From Bacteroidales bacterium (GTDB taxonomy: Bacteria; Bacteroidota; Bacteroidia; Bacteroidales; WCHB1-69): a DNA stretch of 53,070 nt. Each line of letters opens with the position of its first letter. The first letter of the stretch is position 1. The translations under genes were made by a program, and so were the position numbers. This document shows, piece by piece, positions 44,200 to 53,070 of the stretch. The stretch spans positions 1-53,070 of the forward strand of contig JAFXPL010000049.1 in the NCBI GenBank assembly GCA_017527945.1, written 5' to 3'. Below the pieces are notes generated by a model. That model was not told the DNA's origin, made no database searches, and saw only the letters and a list, made by a program, of their open reading frames with translations.

Positions 44200-44261
44200 G
44201 TCCCGAAGGGACAAAACGCGCGAAGCGCAAATAACCCCACACAAGGCGAAGCCGCAGTGTG
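44200..44261 (+). repeat. intercistronic hairpin cluster C
   Basis: GTCCC/GGGAC (44200-44212) and GCGC/GCGC (44218-44228) both have the 3-nt loop GAA. CACAC/GTGTG (44238-44261) encloses an inner GGC/GCC stem, again with loop GAA. The larger stem is preceded by AACCC, as in cluster B. The element runs right up to the start region of the DUF2147 gene. Confidence 0.65.
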
Positions 44262-44274
44262 AGTGAAAAAACGA

Positions 44275-44706
44275 ATGGCAATGAAAAGACTTACAGCTAT
44301 CATCATAATGACCGCTTTCGCAGCGGCAAGTTACGCACAGAAGGCCGACGACCTGCTCGGCATCTATTTTTGCGTGGATCCTTTTTCTAAAAAACAGTCG
44401 CAGGCCGAGATCTACAAGGCCGCCGACGGCACCTACGAGGCCAAAGTGGTCTGGACAAATGACATCAAAGGGCAAGATCAGGTCGGGCTGGTGTTCATGA
44501 AGGGGCTGACCTACAATGCCCAAGAGAATGAATACCAAAACGGCAAAATCAAGTACCCTGGGAAAAAGGGCACCTACCGCTCTTACATACGCATCGTGGA
44601 TGGCGGCAAAACACTGAAAATGCGCGGCTACTTAGGTGTCTCGCTCTTCGGCATGACCGTCGATTGGAAACGGGAGGACAAGGTGCGGCCTGCACCGACG
44701 AAATAA
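44275..44706 (+). CDS. DUF2147 family exported protein
   Basis: A protein of about 143 residues of the DUF2147 family, small beta-rich exported proteins of unknown function. The signal peptide is MKRLTAIIIMTAFAAASYAQ. The mature part has the family pattern: LLGIYFCVDPFSKKQSQAEI, then KYPGKKGTYRSYIRI and KMRGYLGVSLFGMTVDW. Start codons compete: GTG 44263, ATG 44275 and ATG 44281 are in frame. I list 44275, but 44281 is equally plausible. The GTG falls just past the hairpin cluster. A strong terminator follows the gene. Partners in other genomes vary, so no function is assigned. Confidence 0.83.
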   Translation: MAMKRLTAIIIMTAFAAASYAQKADDLLGIYFCVDPFSKKQSQAEIYKAADGTYEAKVVWTNDIKGQDQVGLVFMKGLTYNAQENEYQNGKIKYPGKKGTYRSYIRIVDGGKTLKMRGYLGVSLFGMTVDWKREDKVRPAPTK

Positions 44707-44716
44707 CGATAAAGAA

Positions 44717-44742
44717 AACGCGGCAATGCTGCGTTTTTTTTT
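44717..44742 (+). terminator. rho-independent terminator of the DUF2147 gene
   Basis: AACGCGGC (44717-44724) pairs with GCTGCGTT (44728-44735), one G-T pair, loop AAT, followed by a T-tract to 44742. It lies 11 bp after the stop codon, so the next gene needs its own promoter. Confidence 0.85.
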
Positions 44743-44800
44743 CAACTAACTGCAACCTTTTGCCTTTTTTTCGTCCTTGTTATATATGCGAAAGATTTTG

Positions 44801-44808
44801 TATTTTCG
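44801..44808 (+). promoter_or_regulatory. -7-like promoter for the alpha-2-macroglobulin gene
   Basis: TATTTTCG with TTG at 44777-44779, 21 bp upstream, a suitable -33. It lies 20 bp before the start codon and after the DUF2147 terminator, so the gene is a separate unit. Confidence 0.5.
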
Positions 44809-44828
44809 CGGTGGAATATCTTATAGCT

Positions 44829-47800
44829 ATGGGACGAAAACATGTCATGTTCAAGATTCTTTTGGCGCTGCTGTTTGCGGCACCATTCGGTCTCTTTGCT
44901 CAAGAATATGGTATTCAGCAGTTTAAGAAAGACTGGGAACGGCTCAACCAGTTGCACTCTCCGAATGACTATGCCGCCCTCCGGCTGCTCGATTCCTTGG
45001 AGAAATCGGTTCCCCAACCCTACAAAGGGGTCTGTAACTTTCTTATATCTCAGCAGTTATGTTCGTTGGGTAAAAACAAGCGTGACCGCCAGTCCCCTAC
45101 CCAAAAGACCTGGGATCTGCAAAAAGTGGATGAATGGGGTATCGATGCCCTCTATATCGGTGCCTACTACCGAGGAGATTCTGCTTTCCGGCAATTGAGC
45201 GAGTATGGCTGGGTGCCCGCATCGGACTTTGCCTTCTTGTCCGTCCCCGGCAATGTCGCGCACTTGTCGGAGATGACCCTTTACGACCTCGTGCTGATGA
45301 GTTATCTGCAGACCGTGGAACCGACGTTGTATCAATTTGCCGGAATGTCCGTTGACTCTGTCTGGATGAATTTGGCCATAGAAAGGCATGCCGCATTCCA
45401 TCATCGCGATATCCTGGTGGAGTACGAACTTTGCAAATGGATGGGTAGCTATTCGGATGTTTACAGAGGACCGGAAAAGAGTAGAGCGTGGGCAGAACTG
45501 CTCGCGTTGGAAGAGAAATATGGTTCCGCTCCCGCCATCCAATATCAGAAAGGGATATGCCTCTATACATTTGTTCAGGAGCGGTACAACGCCGAAGACA
45601 GTGTCCAAAACCGTTGGGTTCTTGACTGCAAACGCTGTTTTGAACAGGTTCTCGCGACGGCCACTGACAGTTTCTACCTCCTCAACGCCGAAAGTATGTT
45701 GCGGTGGATCAAGCGGAGAGAGCTAAGGATAGCCGATATCCCGGCCAAGCTGCCCCCAATGCCCAAAATCCTGCTGCCCATCGCTTATCGCAACATTGAC
45801 ACACTCTATGTCAGTATTTATTCAAAAGGACCATACGATATCTTGTCCTATTTGAAGGGCTTGAATGAGGTTGTCCAGAACAGGGAACTGGTTCGCCGTC
45901 AGCAGTTCCGACTACCCAACCCAGTACAACACGGCTACTTCAGCACGGACGTTTGGTTAGACAGTCTCCCTCTCGGCAACTATGTCCTGGTTTTCCATTA
46001 CAAACCTGAAATAGACACGTTTGCCATTTTGAATTCCTGCGAGATAACCGTCACTCGGATTTACATGCAAGAGGTTGGTGGCAAGAAAAAATCGACCTAC
46101 ACGTTCATGGACAACCGCACGGGTGTGCCACTCCCAGGACTGAAAGTAACGGTGGAGAAGCTGTTGCTTGATCATCATCGCCGAACCGACCGCAACGGAA
46201 GAATAACCCTGAAAAACGATGAAGACAACTTGTTCCTGTCGGTGGGGAAATCTCCAGAAAGCGAAGTGAAATGGCTCGTCAATGCCCATAACGTTTATCC
46301 AAAGGAGTCGCGTGATGAGAGACTGTATGAGGAAAGAGATCCTCAAAGAAACTATTTCCACTACCGGGCTGGCGAAGTGCCTAATTCGAAAGTGATTTTG
46401 GACAGGAAAATGTACCGTCCAGGACAGACCCTCTATTTCAAGGCGTTTCTGGTGGAAGGGAAGCGGGTGCTCGCCAACCGTCGGGTGGTAGTGGAACTTC
46501 GGAAAGGCCAGACGGTGATAGACAAGATTGAAACGAAATCTAACCGCTACGGGACGGTGTCTGGTTCGATAAAACTGCCGGAAAACCAGTACGGCAGTTT
46601 CGATCTGTTCGTTTGTGAGAAGTATTCTGTGAAGGGATTTTCAACGAATTTTTTTGAGGTCGCTGCCTACAAACTTCCGACTTTCAAGGTGGAGTTCGAA
46701 GATATTTTGGAACCGCTTGCGATAGGCGACACCGTGCCTTTGTGCGGACGAGCACTCTCCTTCACCGGCGAGCCCATCCGTGATGCCCAAGTGGTGCTTT
46801 CCTACAAAAACACGTACGACCGTAGCGAAGGCCTTAGTGTTCGCCATCTCCAAACCGATGCCACGGGCCGTTTTCGGTTGGATATTCCCACGAAGCCGGA
46901 TCCAACAGGCTATGTGGAGTTGGAAGTGACGGCGGACGTGACCGACCTCTCCGGGGAAATGACGTCTGCTGTAAAACGCATTTGGCTACGGAACAAACCG
47001 TTCACCATTTATGCTCATTCTGCCGACATTGATTTGGCCACATCGGATTCGTTGTACATTTATAAGGAAATGAATTGTTCGTCGTGCGATGATTATCAGG
47101 GATTTATGGTGCAGACGGAAATCTGGCGGGCGGATGTGTCGCAGGAGTATAAGCCCCTAATCTATTCGGATTACCAGAAGCCGTCGAATCCGATTTATAC
47201 GGAGGAAGAATACCAGCGCTATTTTCCGGATTACGCTTTTGAGAAGAAGAAGCCGGGAGAGTGGCCGGTTTTGGAAAAAGTGTACTCAGGGGAGGAAGTG
47301 TATTCGGGCAAACAAAGCTCAAGAGTTTATGCAAAAGGTTGGAAACCAGGATTGTACCGCGTACAGTTTGTGGCTAAAGACAATCAAGGCCGCACCGACA
47401 CCACACAATCGATCTGCCGCGCTTACGATACGCAAGGGAACCAGAGCCTCCCCGAAACGCCGCTATACTTGGTGCTGGACAGCCGTTCCAAACGATCGGT
47501 GAGCATCACGGTGGGTTCCTCCATGCGGAATGCGGCAGTCTATTGCGATGTCTATCAGCACAGTCGCCTGAAGACCACGCGTATCATCCACCTTGACAAC
47601 GAGCAGAAAACCATCACGCAGCGTATTCGCAAAGAACCGAGTGTCAAGGTGCTGTGCTATACCGTGCAGCGCAACAACCTCGAATCAGCCTCCATGCAGC
47701 TACGCATCACCGACAATATTCGCAGCCATTTCGAACCCGGCAAGCTGGCGATGAATCTCACGCGCTGGACCTCGCCGCTACGGCCAGGCATGGAAACGCG

Positions 47801-50723
47801 TTGGGAGATGGAGGTGTGCAATCTCGCCACGGGAAAACCCGAACCCACGGAGGTGCTTTTCTGGATGATCGACAGCAGTCTTATTGTACTGGACCAGAAC
47901 AGATTTAGCTGGAGATGGAAAAAACACTATTTTGACGACTGGTTGGTTCCCTACGAGGGTTATTTCCGAACCCTTAAACCGAATAAAGTATGGTTTAACT
48001 CTTTTCCGGATTATGCTCACACGTACGATTTCTCCTCCTTCAAAGGTTCCTTTAAGCTTCCGCTTCACAAGCAATTCCCGATGTTCTCAATGGGGCATCT
48101 TGTCGTTCCACTTGTGGATTATTTTCCCCGTTATACCTTACTGTTCAGTCCTGACCATACCAGTTCCTCAAGACTTTCTGGAGAAATTGTGCGGACTACA
48201 CCGGGAAGATCGGTCACGTTGACCTATCAGTCCCGAACCGGCGAGATGGATGTCCTGACACCTGATGCTCCTGAAGTATTCGATTTTTTAGAGCGAGGAA
48301 GCCTTGTCGAAGAAAATGGCAACCCGACGTTCCGGATTCGCAACCGTTTTGAAGAGACGGCTGTGTTCTACCCACAACTCTATACGGACAAAGAGGGCAA
48401 GGTCGCATTTGATTTCACGGTGCCTGACCAGCTGACCACCTGGAAGTTCTATGCCATCGCGTTCACACGCAAGCAGCACGCAGGCCGGTTGGAGGGTGCG
48501 GTAGTGTCGAAACTGCCATTCACGCTCCAGACCAATGCGCCGCGTTTCCTGCGTGAGGGCGACACCATCACCCTCCGGGCAAAGATTACCAATCGCAGCG
48601 AAACGGATTTAGATGGGGCAGTGACAGTGGAATTTTTCAACGGGGAGGATGGTGAACCTGTGGAGATGGTTGTCCTTTCGGGGAATGGCGACGCAAAATT
48701 TCGCGGCTTTACAATAGGAATCGAAAACATCTCCGTCTCAGCTGGAGCCACCCAAACGGTCCAATTCCCCATTGTGGTGCCCAAAAATGTCACGGCCATC
48801 GGTTACAGGATGACGGCCCGCTTCGGCAACTTCGGCGACGGCGAGGAGAACATCCTGCCGGTGCTGCCCAACCGTATGTTGGTCACCGAGGCGCAACACT
48901 TCTTTGTACCGGCCCGCACCGATACCGTCTTCACCTTCCAGCGTTATCTCAACACGCAAAGTCCGACCCTGCAGTCGCTGAGCTACACGATGGAAATGAC
49001 CGCCAACCCCGCGTGGCTCGCCATCCAGACGCTGCCTTCGCTGATGCGCTATCCTTACGAATGTAACGAGCAGCTGTTCAGTAAGTTGTTTGCCGCCGCC
49101 GTGATTCGCCACACCCTGCGACAGAACCCTGCGTTGGCAGATGTTTTCGAACATTGGCGCAGCGATACCCTCAACAGCTCCTTGGAGTCGCCGCTGCTGA
49201 AGAACGAGATGTTGTGCAACATCCTTTGGGAGGAGACCCCGTGGTTAGGTGCCGGGCAAAATGAATCGAGGCAACGCCGGGAGAACGCCGAGCTGTTCAG
49301 CACCGACAATCTCGACCGTCAACTTACGCAGAATCTCAACAAGCTGATGCGTAACCAGTTGCCGGAAGGTGGTTGGGATTGGTACGGACGTTACAACTAT
49401 TCGCGCTATATCACCGACTATCTTATTGCGGGTTTCTACAAGCTCCAGCGTTTGGGCGTGGAAATCCCGTCGGATGCGGAGAGGATGCTTGCCAAGGCTG
49501 TCCGGCAGTCCGACAAATCGCAGGAGAAACGCTATGAAGATTATCTTGAGGAACTGAAGAAGAATCCCGAAACGAAGTTCAACTTCTGTGAGGAGGATGT
49601 GCATTATCTCTATGCCCGCTCTTTTGCGGGGTTTGATTCAGTCTGGCTGAAAAAACCCTACGTGCAGAACTTGATCAATTTGTCCGCCCAGCAAATCTAC
49701 ACCGCACCTTACATGCGGCAGGCGGAGTTTGCGTTGGTCATGCACCATTTGGGTGAAACGAAGGTCGCGAACCACATTGTGGAGAATTTGCGGAATTATG
49801 CCTTCCATGACAAGGAGTTGGGCATGTACTGGGGTGCGAGTCCCGATAATCGCCGAAGAGACTGGCGGACAGGGGCTTATTATTCGTGGTACGAGGCTCC
49901 GGTGGAACGTCAGGCGATGATCATCGAGGCGTTTGCGGAGATTTCGCCTCGGGAGGAGGAACTGACCGCGATGAAACAGTGGTTGTTATTGCAGAAAGAG
50001 TGTAATAGCTGGAATAGTACCAAGGCATCGTCCGCGGCGGTTTACGCCCTGCTGCTGAGTGCCCCGAAAGATTTGCTCGTGCCTGCTGCAACTACCATTA
50101 CGGTGGGTGGCGAGACCTTTACGCCCGCGCAGAACGAGCGTGCGGAAGCGGGCACGGGCTACTTGATGCACGTCTGGACTTCGGAAGAGCGGGCTCCGGA
50201 ATTGGCAGAGATAGCCGTACATACCGATAGCGTGCACACGGCATTCGGGGCGTGCTACTGGCAATATTTGGAGTCACCCGAGCAGGTGACCTCCTCCGGT
50301 AACGGACTGACCATCAGTCGCACGCTGTTTCATCGTCCGGTGGAGGGCGATGGCTCGTACGCCGAACCTGTGACGGCGGAGAATCCCATGCGGTTGGGCG
50401 AGCGCATCACGGTGCGGTTGGTCATCCGCAGCGACCGCGAATTGGAGTACGTGCATGTGAAAGACCCGCGAACGGCGGCTTTCGAGCCGGTGGACATCCA
50501 TGAGCGGCGCGGCGGCAACAACGGTGCGTGGTGGGTGGAGAGCCCTCGCGACGCGGCTGAGCATTTCTTCCTGAACCGCCTCCCGCAGGGCACGGTCATC
50601 ATCGAATACAATCTGTTCGTCACGCAGACCGGTGCATTCTCCCACGCTCCCGCCACCATCGAGTGTATGTACGCGCCGGGACACAGAGGACAAAGCGACG
50701 GGGAAAGGGTGACGGTGCGGTAA
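44829..50723 (+). CDS. bacterial alpha-2-macroglobulin family protein
   Basis: A 1964-residue secreted protease-trap-like protein. The N-terminus MGRKHVMFKILLALLFAAP through LFAQ is a signal peptide without a lipobox. I start at 44829 rather than an earlier open ATG because the promoter box lies between them. The MG2 domain is visible near 515-620 (LDRKMYRPGQTLYFKAFLV). The A2M domain lies near 1180 (DKEGKVAFDFTVPDQLTTWK). The thioester domain begins near 1395, with YECNEQ: Cys1412 and the Gln three residues on keep the CxEQ thioester motif. The C-terminus (FSHAPATIECMYAPGHRGQS) is typical. Such proteins are thought to trap invading proteases in the periplasm. Its frequent partner, a class A penicillin-binding protein (PbpC), is not adjacent. 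Confidence 0.92.
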   Translation: MGRKHVMFKILLALLFAAPFGLFAQEYGIQQFKKDWERLNQLHSPNDYAALRLLDSLEKSVPQPYKGVCNFLISQQLCSLGKNKRDRQSPTQKTWDLQKVDEWGIDALYIGAYYRGDSAFRQLSEYGWVPASDFAFLSVPGNVAHLSEMTLYDLVLMSYLQTVEPTLYQFAGMSVDSVWMNLAIERHAAFHHRDILVEYELCKWMGSYSDVYRGPEKSRAWAELLALEEKYGSAPAIQYQKGICLYTFVQERYNAEDSVQNRWVLDCKRCFEQVLATATDSFYLLNAESMLRWIKRRELRIADIPAKLPPMPKILLPIAYRNIDTLYVSIYSKGPYDILSYLKGLNEVVQNRELVRRQQFRLPNPVQHGYFSTDVWLDSLPLGNYVLVFHYKPEIDTFAILNSCEITVTRIYMQEVGGKKKSTYTFMDNRTGVPLPGLKVTVEKLLLDHHRRTDRNGRITLKNDEDNLFLSVGKSPESEVKWLVNAHNVYPKESRDERLYEERDPQRNYFHYRAGEVPNSKVILDRKMYRPGQTLYFKAFLVEGKRVLANRRVVVELRKGQTVIDKIETKSNRYGTVSGSIKLPENQYGSFDLFVCEKYSVKGFSTNFFEVAAYKLPTFKVEFEDILEPLAIGDTVPLCGRALSFTGEPIRDAQVVLSYKNTYDRSEGLSVRHLQTDATGRFRLDIPTKPDPTGYVELEVTADVTDLSGEMTSAVKRIWLRNKPFTIYAHSADIDLATSDSLYIYKEMNCSSCDDYQGFMVQTEIWRADVSQEYKPLIYSDYQKPSNPIYTEEEYQRYFPDYAFEKKKPGEWPVLEKVYSGEEVYSGKQSSRVYAKGWKPGLYRVQFVAKDNQGRTDTTQSICRAYDTQGNQSLPETPLYLVLDSRSKRSVSITVGSSMRNAAVYCDVYQHSRLKTTRIIHLDNEQKTITQRIRKEPSVKVLCYTVQRNNLESASMQLRITDNIRSHFEPGKLAMNLTRWTSPLRPGMETRWEMEVCNLATGKPEPTEVLFWMIDSSLIVLDQNRFSWRWKKHYFDDWLVPYEGYFRTLKPNKVWFNSFPDYAHTYDFSSFKGSFKLPLHKQFPMFSMGHLVVPLVDYFPRYTLLFSPDHTSSSRLSGEIVRTTPGRSVTLTYQSRTGEMDVLTPDAPEVFDFLERGSLVEENGNPTFRIRNRFEETAVFYPQLYTDKEGKVAFDFTVPDQLTTWKFYAIAFTRKQHAGRLEGAVVSKLPFTLQTNAPRFLREGDTITLRAKITNRSETDLDGAVTVEFFNGEDGEPVEMVVLSGNGDAKFRGFTIGIENISVSAGATQTVQFPIVVPKNVTAIGYRMTARFGNFGDGEENILPVLPNRMLVTEAQHFFVPARTDTVFTFQRYLNTQSPTLQSLSYTMEMTANPAWLAIQTLPSLMRYPYECNEQLFSKLFAAAVIRHTLRQNPALADVFEHWRSDTLNSSLESPLLKNEMLCNILWEETPWLGAGQNESRQRRENAELFSTDNLDRQLTQNLNKLMRNQLPEGGWDWYGRYNYSRYITDYLIAGFYKLQRLGVEIPSDAERMLAKAVRQSDKSQEKRYEDYLEELKKNPETKFNFCEEDVHYLYARSFAGFDSVWLKKPYVQNLINLSAQQIYTAPYMRQAEFALVMHHLGETKVANHIVENLRNYAFHDKELGMYWGASPDNRRRDWRTGAYYSWYEAPVERQAMIIEAFAEISPREEELTAMKQWLLLQKECNSWNSTKASSAAVYALLLSAPKDLLVPAATTITVGGETFTPAQNERAEAGTGYLMHVWTSEERAPELAEIAVHTDSVHTAFGACYWQYLESPEQVTSSGNGLTISRTLFHRPVEGDGSYAEPVTAENPMRLGERITVRLVIRSDRELEYVHVKDPRTAAFEPVDIHERRGGNNGAWWVESPRDAAEHFFLNRLPQGTVIIEYNLFVTQTGAFSHAPATIECMYAPGHRGQSDGERVTVR

Positions 50724-50756
50724 ATGGTACGCGTGAAGCGAAACAATCACACCACT

Positions 50757-50780
50757 CCCAAACCACCCCCAAACCACCCT
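50757..50780 (+). repeat. short C/A-rich direct repeat after the alpha-2-macroglobulin gene
   Basis: CCCAAAACCACC is followed directly by CCCAAACCACCC, a near-perfect 12-nt duplication. It lies in the gap before the terminator. Unlike the other short repeats in the window it contains no stop triplet. Confidence 0.4.
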
Positions 50781-50795
50781 GACCCTTAAACCCAA

Positions 50796-50825
50796 AAAGG
50801 CTTCCCGTTCCCGAGAAGCCTTTTC
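50796..50825. terminator. bidirectional terminator between the alpha-2-macroglobulin and enolase genes
   Basis: AAAAGGCTTC (50796-50805) pairs with GAAGCCTTTT (50816-50825), a perfect 10-bp stem with a 10-nt loop. The T-run is part of the stem in both directions. It serves convergent genes. Confidence 0.85.
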
Positions 50826-50847
50826 CTATATTCTGCAACACAAGAGA

Positions 50848-52143
<1,296 letters not shown>

Positions 52144-52176
52144 TTAAATTTAGTCTGTACAATTTTTATTTCGGCG

Positions 52177-52184
52177 CGAATATA
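52177..52184 (-). promoter_or_regulatory. -7-like promoter element for eno
   Basis: TATATTCG on the minus strand, 39 bp upstream of the enolase start codon; a one-base variant of TAnnTTTG. Confidence 0.45.
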
Positions 52185-52264
52185 CATTTTTTTTGGTTCG
52201 CCTGCGTTATCCCAACCTATCTTGAATAACTTCAGCCTCTATCCAACGCTTTGTCTTTTTTTCC

Positions 52265-52272
52265 TATTTTTG
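52265..52272 (+). promoter_or_regulatory. -7 promoter element for the last gene
   Basis: TATTTTTG on the plus strand, 21 bp before the ATG at 52294. TTTG at 52250-52253 is too close to be a standard -33. Confidence 0.5.
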
Positions 52273-52293
52273 CCCTACCAAATCAAATTCGTC

Positions 52294-53070
52294 ATGAGAA
52301 AACTCGTCATTGTCATATTCTGCTGTCTGTCAGCATTTTTTGCAACTGCTAACGACGGTGTGTTCTACGCTTCCGGCAACCATCTGATCCCGATCACGGA
52401 AACCGACATCAGTGTGAAGAAGGAGGTACTGACCCTCAACCGCGTGGGCGACCACATCGAGGTGACCGTCTATTACGAGTTCTTCAATCCCGTGGGCGAG
52501 AAGGAACTGCTGGTCGGGTTCGAGGCGAAGTCGCCCTACAATGACATGAAGGACTTCGAGACTTGTTTCCCCTTCCACCCGCGCATCCGCAACTTCAAGG
52601 TCTATATGAATGGTGAATCGCTCCCTTTCGAAGTGACCAACGTGAGCAGTGTACGCTATGACGAGGAGAAATACCCGACCACACCGCCTTACTACCGTAA
52701 CGGCAATATCCAGGGATGGACAAGGCAACAGATTATGGATACTATGGCCGTATGGGATTATCCGAGCATTCCGATAGACTACGTCTATCACTTCAGGGCG
52801 ATATTCCGTCCCGGACTGAACATCGTCCAGCACACCTACGAATACGATCTTTCCTTCTCCGTAGGCGAGGAATTCCATTTCCCGTACGTCCTGACGGCGG
52901 CCAACCGCTGGGCCAACCACCAAATCGACGATTTCACGTTGAACATCAACATGGGCGACCGTGAGTCGTTCCGCATCAAACAGACATTTTTCGAAAAATC
53001 CACTGACTGGACCATCAACGGGCTCGGCATGGCCATGAAATGTGACTGGCCGACATGGGATACCGTGAAA
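52294..53070 (+). CDS. secreted protein, possibly DUF4424-like, truncated at the window edge
   Basis: Starting at ATG 52294 the frame is open to the end of the window (259 codons, no stop). MRKLVIVIFCCLSAFFATAN is a signal peptide. The mature protein begins NDGVFYASGNHLIPITETDI and continues with VKKEVLTLNRVGDHIEVTVY, then YEFFNPVGEKELLVGFEAKS. This resembles the N-terminus of DUF4424-type proteins, which start with a similar 'NDG..y..gG..i....t.I....E.L' pattern. The match is by eye and weak. A -7 box precedes it. The function is unknown and the C-terminus is not visible. Confidence 0.75.
   Translation, partial: MRKLVIVIFCCLSAFFATANDGVFYASGNHLIPITETDISVKKEVLTLNRVGDHIEVTVYYEFFNPVGEKELLVGFEAKSPYNDMKDFETCFPFHPRIRNFKVYMNGESLPFEVTNVSSVRYDEEKYPTTPPYYRNGNIQGWTRQQIMDTMAVWDYPSIPIDYVYHFRAIFRPGLNIVQHTYEYDLSFSVGEEFHFPYVLTAANRWANHQIDDFTLNINMGDRESFRIKQTFFEKSTDWTINGLGMAMKCDWPTWDTVK

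Overview
The window looks like a chromosome segment of an anaerobic, fermentative Bacteroidota, most likely an uncultured member of the Bacteroidales. The evidence is consistent across genes. Three very different secreted proteins end in type IX secretion system (T9SS) sorting domains: two type B (gliding C-terminal) and one type A (Por secretion tail). Many genes are preceded by the Bacteroidota -7 element TAnnTTTG, or its TAnnTTCG variant. FeoA is fused to FeoB. Secreted proteins usually have signal peptides ending in A-Q. Strict or facultative anaerobiosis is indicated by the oxygen-sensitive class III ribonucleotide reductase and by a huge 2-hydroxyacyl-CoA dehydratase-type activase. Base composition is moderately GC-rich with strong third-position bias, which explains the many long antisense open frames. 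I saw no tRNA, rRNA, CRISPR array, transposase or prophage.

Layout. 1-961 (minus): an ABC exporter, with a truncated FtsX-like permease and a LolD/MacB-type ATPase. 962-4211 (plus): a long leader with a cobalamin riboswitch, then nrdD and nrdG, so the B12-independent anaerobic ribonucleotide reductase appears to be switched by B12. 4230-6719 (minus): ferrous iron transporter FeoAB. 7000-7557 (plus): a membrane-anchored repetitive coiled-coil protein. 7626-10172 (minus): T9SS type B cargo with a lamin-tail-like domain. 10276-15197 (plus): a TetR regulator and a 1410-residue CoA-dehydratase activase. 15319-30064 (minus): a secretome block with a type B cargo, a small secreted partner, a NamZ-like muramidase and a 3326-residue type A surface protein. 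30247-36816: dusB (minus), a secreted coiled-coil protein plus folD (plus), then an AddB-like nuclease and mtgA (minus). 37089-50723 (plus): a GT4 glycosyltransferase, clpC, kdsC-like phosphatase, a DnaJ/TerB-like protein, a secreted bleomycin-hydrolase-type peptidase, a DUF2147 protein and a large alpha-2-macroglobulin. 50848-52137 (minus): enolase. 52294-end (plus): a truncated secreted protein.

Two non-coding patterns stand out. First, many gene ends carry short tandem repeats of 6, 7, 9 or 14 nt whose unit contains a stop triplet. The largest is about 180 bp between the glycosyltransferase and clpC, where 6- and 7-nt units are mixed so that TAG falls in all three frames. Second, three gaps between codirectional genes hold clusters of short perfect hairpins with small loops, arranged in the same order and orientation relative to the genes. 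In one of them the cluster can be read as an artificial N-terminal extension of the kdsC-like gene.

The remaining items of interest are the riboswitch-nrdDG pairing, the activase with two complete iron-sulfur ATPase modules but no dehydratase nearby, the paired secreted genes at 15-18.6 kb, an internal duplication in the giant protein, and a perfect palindrome at the predicted start of the glycosyltransferase transcript. All functional calls come from reading motifs; no database search was run.
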